Assembly: GCA_013180625.2 (NCBI GenBank)
Contig: SNVD02010013.1
Span: forward strand, 310,001 to 374,000
Length of the DNA: 64,000 nucleotides
DNA from: Boswellia sacra
Taxonomy: Eukaryota; Streptophyta; Magnoliopsida; Sapindales; Burseraceae
Direction of reading: 5' to 3'
Under the pieces are notes generated by a model that was not told the DNA's origin, searched no databases, and saw only the letters and a program-made list of their open reading frames with translations. A program made the position numbers and the translations under genes. Below, piece after piece: positions 1 through 11,767 of the stretch; the first letter of the stretch is position 1; every line of letters starts with the position of its first letter.

Positions 1-925
1 CAAGTTCCACGTTAAGAGTTTCAGATTTTCCTTCTTTTTGTCATTAACTCTTATTCTGATTAGATCGGCTTGTTTTAGATGGCTTTAGTTTTGATCTGGA
101 TGTCGAAGGATAAATGGTAAAAAAAATCATTGATATTTCTCTCAAGTGAAATCTATTTCGTTGCATAAGTTCAATTCCCTGCTAATAACAGAGTCAGAAA
201 AAAAAAAAACCATTATCAACCAAATCGCCATTTCATCGGAGGAGTTAATTGCATTAGCATTATAGCAACATGGCAATGGATGAAAACACCTGAAAGGGTA
301 AATGGGTCCATAAGGGAATTATGGTGCATAGCTCAAGGATAATATTATGCAAAAACTGGCCATATCAAGCAACACTCTTTCGACCTCGAGCTCTCAACTT
401 GTTTGTCGATGTGCCTGGAAGTTGCGAATTCATTACTTTATTTCTTAACAATTCTAGTCAAACTTTAACCATTGAACTACCTTTATAATTATTGTTATGA
501 GTTTTGTGCAGATCAGACTACTTCTTCAACTTCAATGTCACTCTCCTATTTTTATGCATTTCTAATTGAATACTTTAAACGCACCCAAATACCCAATTTT
601 TGAAAATTCTTTTGCACTACTCTTATTTTACAATCTCTGACTCTAATTTCTTACTGTGGATATACAAAGTTTTGCTTCATTTATAGATAAAACTCAAAAA
701 TACTTTTTAACAAGTTATAATCAACATAGCCCTGCTGCTAGTGCTAGATCCTCAAAAAGCACATGTTCAACAAAAGGCACATTCTTCAGTAATTATATAA
801 TTTTAATTTTCTTATGCTACTGTCGTTATTAGCATATTTTAAATTACTATATAATAAGATGAACTGATCTCGGCAATCTTGGAGGGTTCAACTCTTTCCT
901 ACCTTTTCACATTCTTTCTGCAGAA
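1..925. other. Intergenic upstream region of the P450 gene
   Basis: AT-rich sequence with short A and T runs and no supportable reading frame. I see no mobile-element ends in it. The last hundred bases probably hold the P450 promoter and 5' leader. Confidence 0.5.
847..857 (+). promoter_or_regulatory. Possible TATA box of the P450 gene
   Basis: The string CTATATAATA lies about 70 bases upstream of the P450 start codon at 926, a normal distance for a plant TATA box with a short leader. The region is AT-rich, so a chance match is possible. Confidence 0.3.
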
Positions 926-3345
926 ATGAAAGAAATTTTTGCAGGAGGGTGGCCTGTTATTGTTATCACAACTTTATTATTTATTGCTTTCCTTGCAAAA
1001 GTTGTTTTTAGTAAGAAGAACCCAGCTGGGAAAATCTCCCATAGGTTGCCACCAGGAAGAAGAGGCTGGCCCTTGGTGGGTGACAGCTTCAACTGGTACA
1101 ATGCTGTTGCAAGTTCCCATCCTCCAAGCTTTGTTGAAGAACAAGTTAAGAGGTAGATTTTATGAGTTAAATGTTTTTTAACTTGTTCTGATGAATTTTA
1201 AGCTCAAAGTTCATTTGATTGAACAGGTTTGGCAAGATATTCAAGTGCAGCTTGTTTGGTAAATGGGCTGTGGTGTCAGCAGACCCTAGCTTTAACCGAT
1301 TTGTGATGCAAAATGAGGGGAAGTTTTTCCAGTCAAGTTATCCGAAATCTTTCAGGGATTTGGTTGGGAAAAATGGGGTGATCACTGTCCAGGGAGAGCA
1401 ACAGAGGAAACTCCATAGCATTGCCTCCAACATGATGCGTCTAGACAAGCTCAAATTCCATTTCTTGAATGATATTCAAATGATTATGCTTCGGACTTTG
1501 AAAAATTTCCAGGACAATCAAGTCATTCGTCTCCAGGATATTTGCAGAAAGGCAAGTTGAATTCTGCCATATATATTTCAAAATGTATCTATTGATTAAT
1601 TTAATCCTTGTGTTAGGTGGCTTATTGGGTCGATTTTTATTCAGGTTGCGATCAATCTAATGGTTAATCAACTAATGGGAGTATCAAGTGAGTCAGAAGT
1701 CAATGAAATGGCTCAATTATTTTCTGATTTTGTGGATGGTTGTCTTTCTGTTCCAATCAATTTGCCAGGTTTCACTTACCACACTGCCATGAAGGTAACA
1801 TATATATGTAATTCCATTTTGTAAGTTTTCACTTTTCATGTCTAATGATATAGAAATTTCTCTTGACTATATATATGCATTGATGTAATTGTTGGAAAGC
1901 TTATTGAGAAACAATTTCATTTAACTTCTCAGTAGCTGTGTTACCTGCCCAGATTTTGATGCCAATTGAACATGTTACTTGTCCAAAAATACAAGAATAG
2001 CTTGATGAAATCAGTTATATGATTTTTTACTGTGTATACATGTCTTGACAGGCAAGGGAGAAAATCATAAGCAAGATAAAGAAGACTATAGATGAGCACA
2101 GGCAACAAGGCCCATCAGAAGGCAGTAGTGGTGTGCTTGGAAGACTACTGGAGGAAGAAAACTTACCTGATGAAACGATACCAGATTTCATTATCAATCT
2201 TCTCTTTGCTGGAAATGAAACAACTGCTAAAACAATGCTTTTTGCAGTTTATTTTCTCACTCAGTGTCCTAGAGCCATGAAGCAGCTTTTGGTACTCGCA
2301 CATATGAACCACCAATCTTCTTATATACATATATATATTCATCACATTTATTCGTCATATTTTCTCTGTTTCTTTTTTACTCAATAGGATGAACAAGAGA
2401 GTCTGAGAAGAGAATCTATCACGGACGAATTGCTAACATGGCAAGATTACAAAGCAATGCCATTCACTCAATGTGTAAGTTATTAATGAATGTGTATATA
2501 TTTGTTCAGAAGTACAATTTTCAGGCATTAGTATTTGGCATAAGGTCCCAATGAAACACCAATATCACATTCCATTGTACAGGTTATTGATGAAACACTT
2601 CGTATAGGGGGCATTGCAATCTGGCTAATGAGGGAAGCAAAAGAAGATGTTACATACCAAGGTAGATTCACAATTTCATATTCATATATAGTTGATGCAA
2701 TTTAATTATGGGGTGCTTGGTTAGGAAATAAGACATGTTTGTTGGTGGCTTAGCAGATTATGTTATTCCGAAGGGATGCTTTGTGGTTCCATTTCTTTCA
2801 GCAGTTCATTTGGATGAGAATTTGTACAAGGACCCTGTCACATTCAATCCCTGGAGATGGATGGAGCCTGAGAATGAGGTTAGAAAGTGTTGTTTAATTA
2901 ATCTATTGCAACTTGATTAATTTGCGTTGTGGTCTAATTGATAGGTGAAATTTATGTTTAGCAAAAGAGGAATTGGAGAAGTAGCCCATTTTACTCACCT
3001 TTTGGGGGAGGTGCTCGGTTCTGTCCAGGAGCAGAGTTGGCTCGCCTTCAGATTGCTCTTTTTCTTCATTACTTTGTCACTACTTACAGGTATCCCTTCC
3101 ATTTCCATACTTTTCTCAGTAACGTTTTTATCAAAAAAAGGAAAAAAAACTTTTTAACACTTAATTGCATTCGTTGAAGATATTTGCTATGTATTTTAAA
3201 ATAGGAATTAAGCCCAAATAAAATGATATTTGAATTATTTGTTATAATTAGGTGGAGTCAAATCAAGGAAGATCAAATCTCCTTTTTCCCATCTGCTCGA
3301 TTGGTGAATGGCTTCCAAATTAGCTTGATAAGGCGGCATCAATAG
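926..3345 (+). CDS. CYP720A: Cytochrome P450 of the CYP85 clan, CYP720A-like, nine exons
   Basis: Exons: 926-1152, 1227-1551, 1645-1794, 2052-2291, 2388-2474, 2583-2661, 2757-2878, 2962-3089, 3252-3345. They join in frame into 483 codons plus stop, a normal P450 length, with no break. The protein should be an ER-anchored haem monooxygenase: residues about 7-25 form a hydrophobic anchor followed by a proline-rich hinge (LPPGRRGWP). Seen motifs are the I-helix oxygen-binding AGNETT (287-292), the K-helix ETLR (347-350), FNPWRW (399-404, PERF region) and the haem loop FGGGARFCPG (424-433, ligand Cys431). The DLVGKNGVITVQGEQQRKLH stretch and the exon layout fit the CYP720A branch of the clan, which also contains brassinosteroid and ABA oxidases. 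The substrate cannot be read from sequence. Intron 2 uses a GC-AG pair (AAG|GCAAGT); the other seven are GT-AG. Subfamily assignment is from recalled similarity. Confidence 0.88.
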
Positions 3346-3647
3346 ATTGTAACATGAAAAAAAAAAAAAATCAAATAATGCATCTTGTATTCATTTTTCT
3401 TTCTTGTAATTTTTTTTTACTCTTCTATTATCTTTTTTTCAATTATTTGTAAATTGTTCTCCTAAAGCGAAATTCATGTAATATAAATAGTGATTAAAAT
3501 ATATTTCTGTAATTTAATATTGCTGATATAAGAAATTTGTTCAAACTTAATATTTCATCATTATTAAGGCCATAGACTTTTTTTTTTTGGGGTATAACAG
3601 CAGTTGACAGCAAATTTATCATTAAGGGGCTTTTGATATAATATTTT

Positions 3648-4145
3648 AAATTATGAATAATTATTTTATTAATTTTTAAAATTACATGAACTAATTAATG
3701 ATTAGGTTAAACTTTATGAGACTCATTGTATTGATCTATATATTTATAATTTTGGTGAATAATTATAGTAAAATTAAAAATTTAAAAATTGATATGACAT
3801 TGCTTTGAAAGATTATGATTTAAATTTCCAATTACTCGATTACCAGCTTTTAAACATATAAAGGGTTGAAAATTAATGAGTTTATCTGCTTTATTAAAAA
3901 TTTGAAATGTTATACTTAAAAGAAGATTAATGATTAAAATCTTAAACCAAAATTGTAATTAAAATATTAACTATCAATCAAATCAAATATGTGAAAGACA
4001 AAGGGTTGAAAATTAATGAGTTTATCTTCTTGATTAAAAATTTGAAATGTTATACTTAAAAGATGATTAATAATTAAAATTTTAAACCAAAATTTAAAAT
4101 TAAAATATTAACTATCAATCAAATCAAATACGTGAAAGACAAGGG
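3648..4145. repeat. Dispersed AT-rich repeat, copy 1
   Basis: This block, with landmarks such as GATTAGGTTAAACTTTATGA, AAAAATTGATATGA and TCTTGATTAAAAATTT, recurs in the same order at about 10848-11200. The copies are clearly diverged. I see no coding capacity or clean termini, so it is an old interspersed repeat of unknown class. Confidence 0.6.
3861..4142. repeat. Tandem duplication, two 140-bp units
   Basis: AAGGGTTGAAAATTAATGAG begins at 3861 and again at 4001. The following bases match through TATGTGAAAGACAA (first unit) and TACGTGAAAGACAA (second). The period is 140 bp and the units differ at few positions. Confidence 0.75.
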
Positions 4146-4275
4146 GAAATGACAAAAAAAAAAAGTCCATTTTTTTAAAGCATTTTTGACTTTTTGTAAA
4201 ATGCTATATAGCCTATATATATACACGCACACACTTTTTGTTTAATCAAGTATCATGTAATCAAAATATAGATTG

Positions 4276-4440
4276 GCATAATTGGAGGGGAGGTACACAT
4301 GTCAAATGGGGTAAATAGTAAAATAGATTTTTTAAACACAATATAATGATTATACAACATTTATTAAGTATTGTATTACTATTGTTCATATTTTATATTT
4401 TATATTTTATATACATATTTATTTCATATATATTTTGATT
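4276..4440. repeat. Direct repeat flanking the solo LTR, copy 1
   Basis: The sequence from GCATAATTGGAGG through the AT-rich tail recurs at about 5928-6115, including GTCAAATGGG and AGTAAAATAGATTTT. The two copies bracket the solo LTR at 4552-5796, but neither touches its target-site duplication, so they were probably present before it arrived. Confidence 0.6.
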
Positions 4441-4551
4441 ACATGTAATTTTGTAAAAATAAACCAGCACCAAAAAGAAAAGTAGAGAGTCAACAAAGAG
4501 TTAAAACATTTGATGCTACAAACATATAAAATCAAGAATCCACCAAGATTT

Positions 4552-5796
4552 TGTTGAGCCAGGTATGGCAACCCAAGAGATTGGGGTTGGGGGGGGGGGG
4601 GTGGGGGGGATTGGGTTTTTATTTGTAAAAACGGATTCATAAAACTTTTCCTGAAAGATCAAAATTATTTCACTCTTTCTTTGAGAATAAAGGTGAAGAA
4701 GATGAAAATAGAAGTCATCTAAGATGCAATCAATAGAATAACAATAATAAATAATCACAAGTGTAAGTAAATATAAAGAGGATAGGGATAGAGAGAGTGT
4801 AATCTCAATTTACGTGGTTCGGCAAACATTGCCTACGTCCATGAGCTCCTAGCTCCTCCACAAGCTAGGCTTTCCAATAAGTTGTGGAATTCTTTACAAT
4901 TTGCTTGATGAAGAACCTCACCAAGACTTCTTCCTTCAACCCTTGATAACACCACACCAAGAGTTCTCTCAAGGATAACTATTATCCCTTACAAGAATGA
5001 TCTCACTCTCACCACAATACAAGAACAAAGAAAGTTGTTTATAATAAACGTACAACTCTCTTCAAGGAGTATATAAAGAATATAAAAACTATCTAAACTT
5101 TATATTTCTCTTATTTGTTACTTGATGGATTCTTATTGAATGCATGGGAGAAGGGCTCCTTTTATAGGCAAATGAGATGAACTTAATCAAGTGAAGATAC
5201 CAACTCCAAATTTTCTACCCACCATAAAAACCGTAATCTTGTTGGCCATTTTTGTCAATGTTCCGTTTGAAATTTGAAAATCTGCAAAGCATCTGCATAT
5301 TTGAATAAGCTTTCCAACGCATTAAGAATCAAGTCATTTAGATATCTCTATCTCAAGATATGGATAAAAGACCATTCGGTGCTCATGTTACTTGATTTTT
5401 CTTCCTTGTGTCAGTCCACCTACTTGAATGATGATTATGTCGACCTTCCACCTGAAATTTGAATTTCTTCAAAACATGAAAGATCTGAATATTTGAATAA
5501 GGTTTTCAAAACATTAAGAATCAAGTCATTTGGATATTAATAGAGAAATATATGACCAATTGATTGAACATTGCTCATGTGTGACATTTTTTGAGTCAGA
5601 CCTTGTTCTTAAACTTTGGTGCCTTTAACATGTAGTCTTCTCCTTAGCTTCAACACTTCATTTAATAAGCCTCTTCTTGATTTTACAAGTATTTAATTGA
5701 TCTTATTCTTGCACATAAATAAACGTATTAGTAAAACCTCAATGAATCAATGTGTATTGTTATCATCAAAATTATCATGTAGCCTTAGGACTAACA
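4552..5796. mobile_element. Solo LTR (copy A) of a TGTT...AACA retrotransposon
   Basis: It starts TGTTGAGCCAGGTATGGC and ends GGACTAACA, with the 5-bp direct repeat GATTT on both sides (4547-4551 and 5797-5801). It matches copy B at 52216-53935 along most of its length. No internal region accompanies it, which fits LTR-LTR recombination. A 13-G run sits at 4589-4601, where copy B has only five Gs. A TTACGTGGTTCGG...CCTACGTCC motif at 4810-4840 is shared with the Sirevirus LTRs in this window. Confidence 0.8.
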
Positions 5797-6468
5797 GATT
5801 TGACCTAGAAAGAAATCATGGTCTTGATCTAGTAATGCATCCTTCCCGAACCACATTGTTGCAAAAGGAAATCCTTCTTTTTACATTACCATGAAAGTGA
5901 AGTAATTAGCATGAAGATATAGAATAGCATAATTGGAGGAGAAGACACGTCAAATGGGCCTAAACAGTAAAATAGATTTTATTTTTTAAATACAATATAG
6001 ATGATTATATAACATATAACATTTATCAAGTATCGTGTTATTATTATACATATTTTTTATTTTATTTTTTATAAACATTTTTATTCATATTTTATATAGA
6101 TTATTATAATTTTGTAACATTTTCAATTATATGGTCATTTGACACCTTTAAAGAGGAAGTCGCCATCTCGAATTGCGTACAATGGACTTAGAAATGACGA
6201 TGCTAATCATGTTGTGTTTCTTTGAGAATCTTGAACACTTTCCTTTTATTTTCTATTTTTATCTATAATGTGATTTGCATACCTCTCTCTTAACTTTTTT
6301 TTTTTCTAAGAAGACCATTGATAAGCTTTCCTGGAATCCTATTGTGCATCAACCCAACTCTTTGTTTTGATAAGAAATGAGATATGTCCTTTGAAGCATG
6401 TCAAAATATCTCCTGTCCTGAGCTCCAAATAATTGGTGCTGTTGCGTAGCTAAAGCTGGCTAATTAAT
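5797..6468. other. Intergenic DNA, repeat-derived
   Basis: Holds the second copy of the 4276-4440 repeat (about 5928-6115) and otherwise AT-rich sequence with no supportable gene. Confidence 0.5.
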
Positions 6469-9053
6469 TGATGCAGCATGGGTTATTTTTATGTTAGGGA
6501 TAATTAAGTCTTTTCAATAATTTAGTTATTTAAAGTTTAATTGAATTAGGAATTTTATGATTTAAGGATTTTAACTCAATTAGGGATCTTGAGTTTTCCT
6601 AATTTGATTCAAACCTAAATTGTTAGTTTAGGGATTTTGACTTTCCTAATTTGACTCAAATTTCAATATGTTTTGATTAGTATAAATATAGGGTTTCATT
6701 ATTATTTTGTTGGACATTGATTATTTGATATATTAAATGAGTATTCAGACAGATTGTTGGATTGTTGGTTGATTGTGTGTGAGCGTAAGTGATTGTTGAA
6801 TTTGTGTTTGATTTTGGTTTGTTCTTGTTACGGGTTCCCCGTCCGTTTGGTATCAGAGTTTAACATCGTTCCACAAAATTCATCCTAAATTCCAAAAACT
6901 TTAAACACAGTCACTGTTCGTACTGTTCATCGTTGGAGTTACTGTTTATCACCGGCCACCAACACATCACCCATCACCGAATACATCAAATTGTAGATCG
7001 GGTCATCTCTATCATTCTTCCCTTCATCATCGTCACCAGAATCCCACCGGAAACCCTTCAAAATACCCAAAAATCGTTCGTCGTCATTACTGTTCATTGC
7101 CACCGACCGGACTGGTGTCTCACCTCCACCACCAAGTGATAGATCGACCCCTCTCTGTCAACTTTCCCTTCTTTGCCGACTGCTAATTCCTACCAGAAAG
7201 TTTTCAAAACTCAAAAAATCAAATTTTAAGCTTGCTTGGATAATGTCAGTCAGCCCCTGAACCTTTGAAGAGTTACGTGGAGTCCTCTAATGTCTTAGAA
7301 TATATAGTTTAATCCATTTTTGTGCTACCTTCCATACCTTTGACTTTTACAGTTTAATCCCAATGGCTTATTGGGGTTATCAAAGCAACTATGAATGTAA
7401 GAAATATGAGATTGTTTTCAATAAACGCTTAGATTTCTATGGGATTCATTGTCAGAAAATTATTCTTCCTGACTTCTGTTGTCATGTTAAAGAGATTCTT
7501 CACTGATTTGATAGCTTGGAGCGATATTTTTACGATGTAGATCTTCCAGAAGATATGATGGTTGATTGTGGTGCGACCCAACTGAGAGATTTTACTTTTG
7601 AATGGTGAATGGTTAAGCACAAATATCCAGGAAGAACGGGAGAACTTCAAACATGGGATGAGATGAAACGTTTGGTAATTGATACTTTTATACCTTCACA
7701 TATTAAGCCTAGATATATGCCTAAGCGTTAAAAAGTGGTAAGTTATTGATCTCAAAATCATGAGTATTGTGATAAGAAAATTAATTTGCATCGATTAGAT
7801 AGATTAATTGCCTAGTACGATGAGTTTTGTAAGAACTTACCTATTGTCACTCAAACACCTCCTCAAAGTGGTCCTTCTTCTATCTTTACCCCATATCCTA
7901 GTGAGAACGTCTAACCTACCAAGTGTGAACTTGTAGAAGACAAAGTTCCATGTGCAAGAGAAGAAATTGAGAAAGATGTTGAGAAAGTAGCTATGAATGA
8001 TGAAGTTCCAAGTGAAGATGATCATGAGGTTGAGATTCAAGTTAATGATGTTGAAGTCAAGATTGAAGAGAGTATTATTGAGAAAGAATTTACAGGTGAA
8101 ATTGAGCTTATGCATGTTGAAGATTTCAAGGTTGAAGATCATCCTATTGAAGTTATGCCAGTAGTTGATGAGAAGCCAATTGAAATCATTCATTTGTCTA
8201 AAAAAGAAGGCTACACACCAAAGATTAAAGTTGAAGTCTCCAAACCAAAGATTGAAGTTGAAGTCTCCAAACCGAAGATTGGAGTTAAATTATCTCATGA
8301 AGAAAAAATTTTTGAGTCTCCAAAACTACTTCAAGAAATTATTTTCAAGTCTAATACTGAAATTGATTTCTTGGGAGTCTCTACTGTGTTGAATAAATGC
8401 TCAAACCAAGGCATGCTTGCCTCTATTTTGACTTCTCTTATGATGTTGATTATTTCTTCACCAACATTGACATCTATCAAAGCAACATCGCCCAGTTTTC
8501 AACCGCTAGTATCTATGTTCTTAGATTATCGTGAAGTGTAGACTTGGATGGACGACATTCCTATGTTTATGCAAGACAAGACTTGGTGCTTTATCGTGTT
8601 TTGGCAACATCCGCCCTGAGCAACTCGCCAGGAGTTGAGTTTTCTAAGCGGGAGAGAATTGATGCAGCAAGGGTTATTTTTATGTTAGGGATGATTAAGT
8701 CTTTTCAATAATTTAGTTATTTAAAGTTTAATTGAATTATGAATTTTATGATTTAAGGATTTTAACTCAATTAGAGATCTTGACTTTTCCTAATTTGATT
8801 CAAACCTAAATTGTTAGTTTAGGGATTTTGACTCAAATAAGGATTTTGATTTTCCTAATTTGACTTAAATTCCAATATGTTTTGATTAGTATAAATATAG
8901 GGTTTCATTATTATTTTGTTGGACATTGATTATGTGATATATTAAAGGAGTATTCAGACAGATTATTGGATTGTTGGTTGATTGTGTGCGAGCGTGAGTG
9001 ATTGTTGAGTTTGTGTTTGATTTTGATTTGTTCTTGTTACAGGTTCCCCGTCA
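6469..9053 (+). mobile_element. Small non-autonomous LTR retrotransposon with a gag-like ORF
   Basis: Direct repeats TGATGCAGCA... at 6469-6844 and 8660-9053 act as LTRs. The target-site duplication TTAAT flanks the element (6464-6468 and 9054-9058). Just inside the 5' LTR is a tRNA-Met-type primer site (TTTGGTATCAGAG, about 6846-6858). A purine tract, AAGCGGGAGAGAAT, precedes the 3' LTR. The 1.8-kb interior has one long frame with gag-like sequence and no protease, RT or integrase, so it must have relied on enzymes of another element. The 5' LTR ends CC rather than CA, and the LTRs differ at several sites, so it is not recent. Confidence 0.8.
7363..8541 (+). pseudogene. Gag-like ORF of the non-autonomous element, broken by stops
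   Basis: A single frame from ATG at 7363 (MAYWGYQSNYE) runs to the stop at 8539-8541. It is interrupted by about seven in-frame stops before 7920, several of which would be single C-to-T changes from glutamine codons. TWDEMKRLVIDTFIPSHIKP resembles the part of Ty3-type gag where the family reads WDEMKRLM..RFVP. From 7993 the frame is open for 182 codons and strongly acidic, with a repeated KPKIEVEVS motif, a composition unlike a nucleocapsid. I see no zinc knuckle. The acidic C-terminal part has no function I recognise. Confidence 0.6.
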
Positions 9054-9125
9054 TTAATTCTTTGTAAAAGCTGGCTAATTAATTCTTTGTAAAAGCTGGC
9101 TAATTAATTCTTTGTCTTGTTTGCT
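9054..9125. repeat. Short tandem repeat, about 26-bp units
   Basis: TTAATTCTTTGTAAAAGCTGGCTAA-type units occur twice in full, then partially. A matching TAAAGCTGGCTAATTAAT also lies just left of the element at 6469, so the target site was already repetitive. Confidence 0.6.
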
Positions 9126-9262
9126 TTATTAATTCTTTGTGTAAATACTGTTTTAAAATTGTCGTTTCATTAATTCTTTGTCCTACCATTGGTTGCCTTT
9201 TCATTTCTAAGGAAATCAATCTTCTCTCTCGAACACCTCGCTTCTCTACTTCTTAATTAAGT

Positions 9263-9316
9263 TTTCATCCATTACATGTCTTGTTTCTTATCAAAAAAAA
9301 AAAAAATTTCATCCAT
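9263..9316 (+). mobile_element. 34-nt LINE tail insertion with target-site duplication
   Basis: TTTCATCCAT occurs at 9263-9272 and 9307-9316. Between the copies are 20 bases ending TTCTTATC followed by 14 A residues. The TTATC-poly(A) end matches the 3' end of the LINE fragment at 37139-37634. This fits target-primed reverse transcription that stopped almost at once. Confidence 0.65.
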
Positions 9317-9655
9317 GATTAGGAGAAATGCTAATTCCTTCTGGGTTTAACAGATCATACATTGCTAAACAGAATTAATATCAAGAAACCATCCATGAGT
9401 AGAAGAAAACAGTTTATACAGCAATCAAAGCTGAAAAATCCAAAAAGGTTCACTTTGATAGCCACTCGACTAGCAATGCAGTTAAAGATAACAAACCAAT
9501 TCACAAACACACACAATGCAGATACTAGATTGAAAGGTAGGAGAAAGAGCTGTTCTTACATGTTTTGGTGGCACCAGATGACACAATCTGATTTGCAACC
9601 AATGATTGAGCAGAAGAGTCTAAGAAAACATGCTCACCTGAAAATTTATAACTAA

Positions 9656-10827
9656 GGGGCAGGCCGTTTGGTATGAGGTGAAGTGGACATGGGAATGGGA
9701 ATGTGATTCCCAACCCTTGTATGGTAGCTAAATTTAACATTTTAAACCTTGGCATGTTATATCACCATGGGTTTCAGATTCCTATCTGGAGGGCTAATCC
9801 CAAACCTTTTCAACACTTGAGCTTAGGATGCCTAAGAATCCTAAACCCACCTGCATCACTCCCTCTTCATCTTCATCGTTCCTCACCGCTCCCAAATTCC
9901 TTCAGTAACCAAACAAACATCACTAACCAAACAAAATTTCCTCACTGATTCATCATCACCACCATCTCCAAATTCATAACCCACAATCCCAACCCAAAAC
10001 CCTCAATTTGACACACAACCACAGAAAATAACCAAACGTAACAAAGGAAGAAGAGAGGGAGAGGCGGAAGTGGGGAATCGTGTTCGATTGGTTGAAGTTT
10101 GAGTGAGGCAGTGGCCGTGAAGAGGGAAAGGAGAGGTTGTGGTGGTCACGGTCTCTTTGTTCTCTCTCTCTCTTCTCGCCTTGCAATGCCTCCGCATGAT
10201 GGTGGTACACGACTGGGTATGGGCAAAGCGGAGGAGCGTGGTGGTGGTGCACGATAGGCTATGGGCAAAGCAGTGGAGCGTGATGGTGGTGCGCGACTGG
10301 ATATGGGCAAAGCGGCGAAGAAATCTGACGGAGAAGAAGAAGGGGAAAAAAAATTAAGAAGAAAAACAAGTTGAATCTTTTTCGATTTTAAATTTTGGGT
10401 TTTGTAATTTCTGAATATTTTGTGGTATTTTTCTATTATTTTGGAATTTAATTGTATAAACAATTTAAAAATTAGAATTTTGAATATTTTGTTGGACATT
10501 TTGTGAATTTTTGATTTGCGATATTTATTAGTTTTTTTAGATTATTTGAAATTTAATTGTATGAATAATTAAAATATTAGAAATGTTTTAATATGAAAAT
10601 TAAACAAGTATTTTTGATATATTTGAAAATTTTTAATTAAATAAAATAGCACATTCATTTGTGCAAGCAAACACATTAATCCGATTTTCATATAAATAAA
10701 GCATAAGATTCTTATGACCAACCAAATACAATAATATTTCTTTTTCAGATATCAGATTCTCATGTTTTATTTATCCAGTAATATGAAATCCATTCCCATA
10801 AAACTAAAACCTCATACGAAACTGTCC
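9656..10827. mobile_element. PIF/Harbinger-like non-autonomous DNA transposon
   Basis: The left end GGGGCAGGCCGTTTGGTATG and the reverse complement of the right end (GGACAGTTTCGTATGAGG) form imperfect terminal inverted repeats. The 3-bp direct repeat TAA flanks it at 9653-9655 and 10828-10830. TAA target sites and GTTTGG-type ends are typical of Tourist/PIF-Harbinger elements. The 1,172-bp interior has no transposase frame and holds a 42-bp tandem repeat. Confidence 0.6.
10200..10325. repeat. 42-bp tandem repeat inside the PIF-like element
   Basis: TATGGGCAAAGC recurs at 10218, 10260 and 10302, and the surrounding bases, including GTGGTGGTGC, repeat with the same 42-bp period. The unit is more GC-rich than its surroundings. 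Confidence 0.7.
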
Positions 10828-10847
10828 TAAGTCAGTTTGATTTCATT

Positions 10848-11200
10848 TTTTAAATTTATGAATATTTATGTTTTAATTTTTAGAACTAAATGAACTAATT
10901 CATGATTAGGTTAAGCTTTATCATATTCATTATAATTTTACTGTAATTATTCACTAAAATTTAATATTTTAAAAATTGATATGATCTTGCTTTTAAAGAT
11001 TGTGACTTAAATTTTTAATTACTCAATTACCCTCTTCGTAAAATATGAGGGGTTAAAAAATAATAAGTTTATCTTCTTGATTTAAAATTTCAAAATCATA
11101 CTCAAACAAGAGATCAGCGATTAAAATCTTAGACAAAAATTTACAACGAAAGGATTGACCATTAATCAAATCAATTATGTTAAAGATAAGGGGAAATTAA
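10848..11200. repeat. Dispersed AT-rich repeat, copy 2
   Basis: Homologous in order and landmarks to 3648-4010, but without the internal 140-bp duplication. The rest of 11201-11580 is AT-rich with nothing supportable. Confidence 0.55.
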
Positions 11201-11634
11201 AAAAAAAAGATAATTTTTGGGAGCAGTTTTGAGTATTAACAAAATGTTGTTTTTTAATCGTTTATTCAAGTGCCAAATTGTTTAATAAATCAACTTGATA
11301 ATTTAACACATTATTAACCAATTGTTGAGTATCATTAGAGGGTCAGAGAAAAATTTAGTAAACTTTTTAATTCTCGAGTGATATGTTAAATTATTGAGAT
11401 ATGACTTTATATTTGAGAAATTGAGGATAAATTTAACGTTTTAAGATTAAATTTGCTTAAAGAATAATAAAAAAGGTTAGTTACATAAATCAGAATTTTG
11501 CTAAAATTTAAAGTTAATCTGTAAATTTATTTTTTTATTTTTTAATTCTTTTACAATTTTCCGAATTTTGAAAAAAGTGAAATTCCCTTTGTGGATCCAT
11601 GGAGCCAGTATTGGGTCTTGGAAACCCCCGAGTT

Positions 11635-11653
11635 TGGGCCTTCAAAACCCTAA
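11635..11653 (+). promoter_or_regulatory. Site II motif plus telo-box upstream of the U12-intron gene
   Basis: TGGGCC (11635-11640) is followed five bases on by AAACCCTAA (11645-11653), about 115 bases upstream of the start codon. In plants this pairing marks promoters of genes expressed in dividing cells, such as ribosomal-protein and RNA-processing genes. It fits a housekeeping role for the downstream gene. Confidence 0.55.
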
Positions 11654-11767
11654 CCAATTAATTTGAAAGAAGGAAAAAAAGAAAAAGTTTCTAGAAGAAT
11701 CATCGAAAGCTCAGAGAAAGGGACAAAGGGAGAAAGAAATCGATTGTTGGATAGTAGTGTAAAGAAG

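Larger units (their letters stand above)
3346..4551. other. AT-rich intergenic DNA with degenerate repeats
   Basis: No gene seen. It begins with the P450 3' flank and holds the dispersed repeat and the 140-bp tandem duplication listed separately. Confidence 0.5.

Noticed and set aside
7837..8193. 118-codon minus-strand frame
   Set aside because: It is the complement of the acidic gag-like ORF and mirrors its composition.
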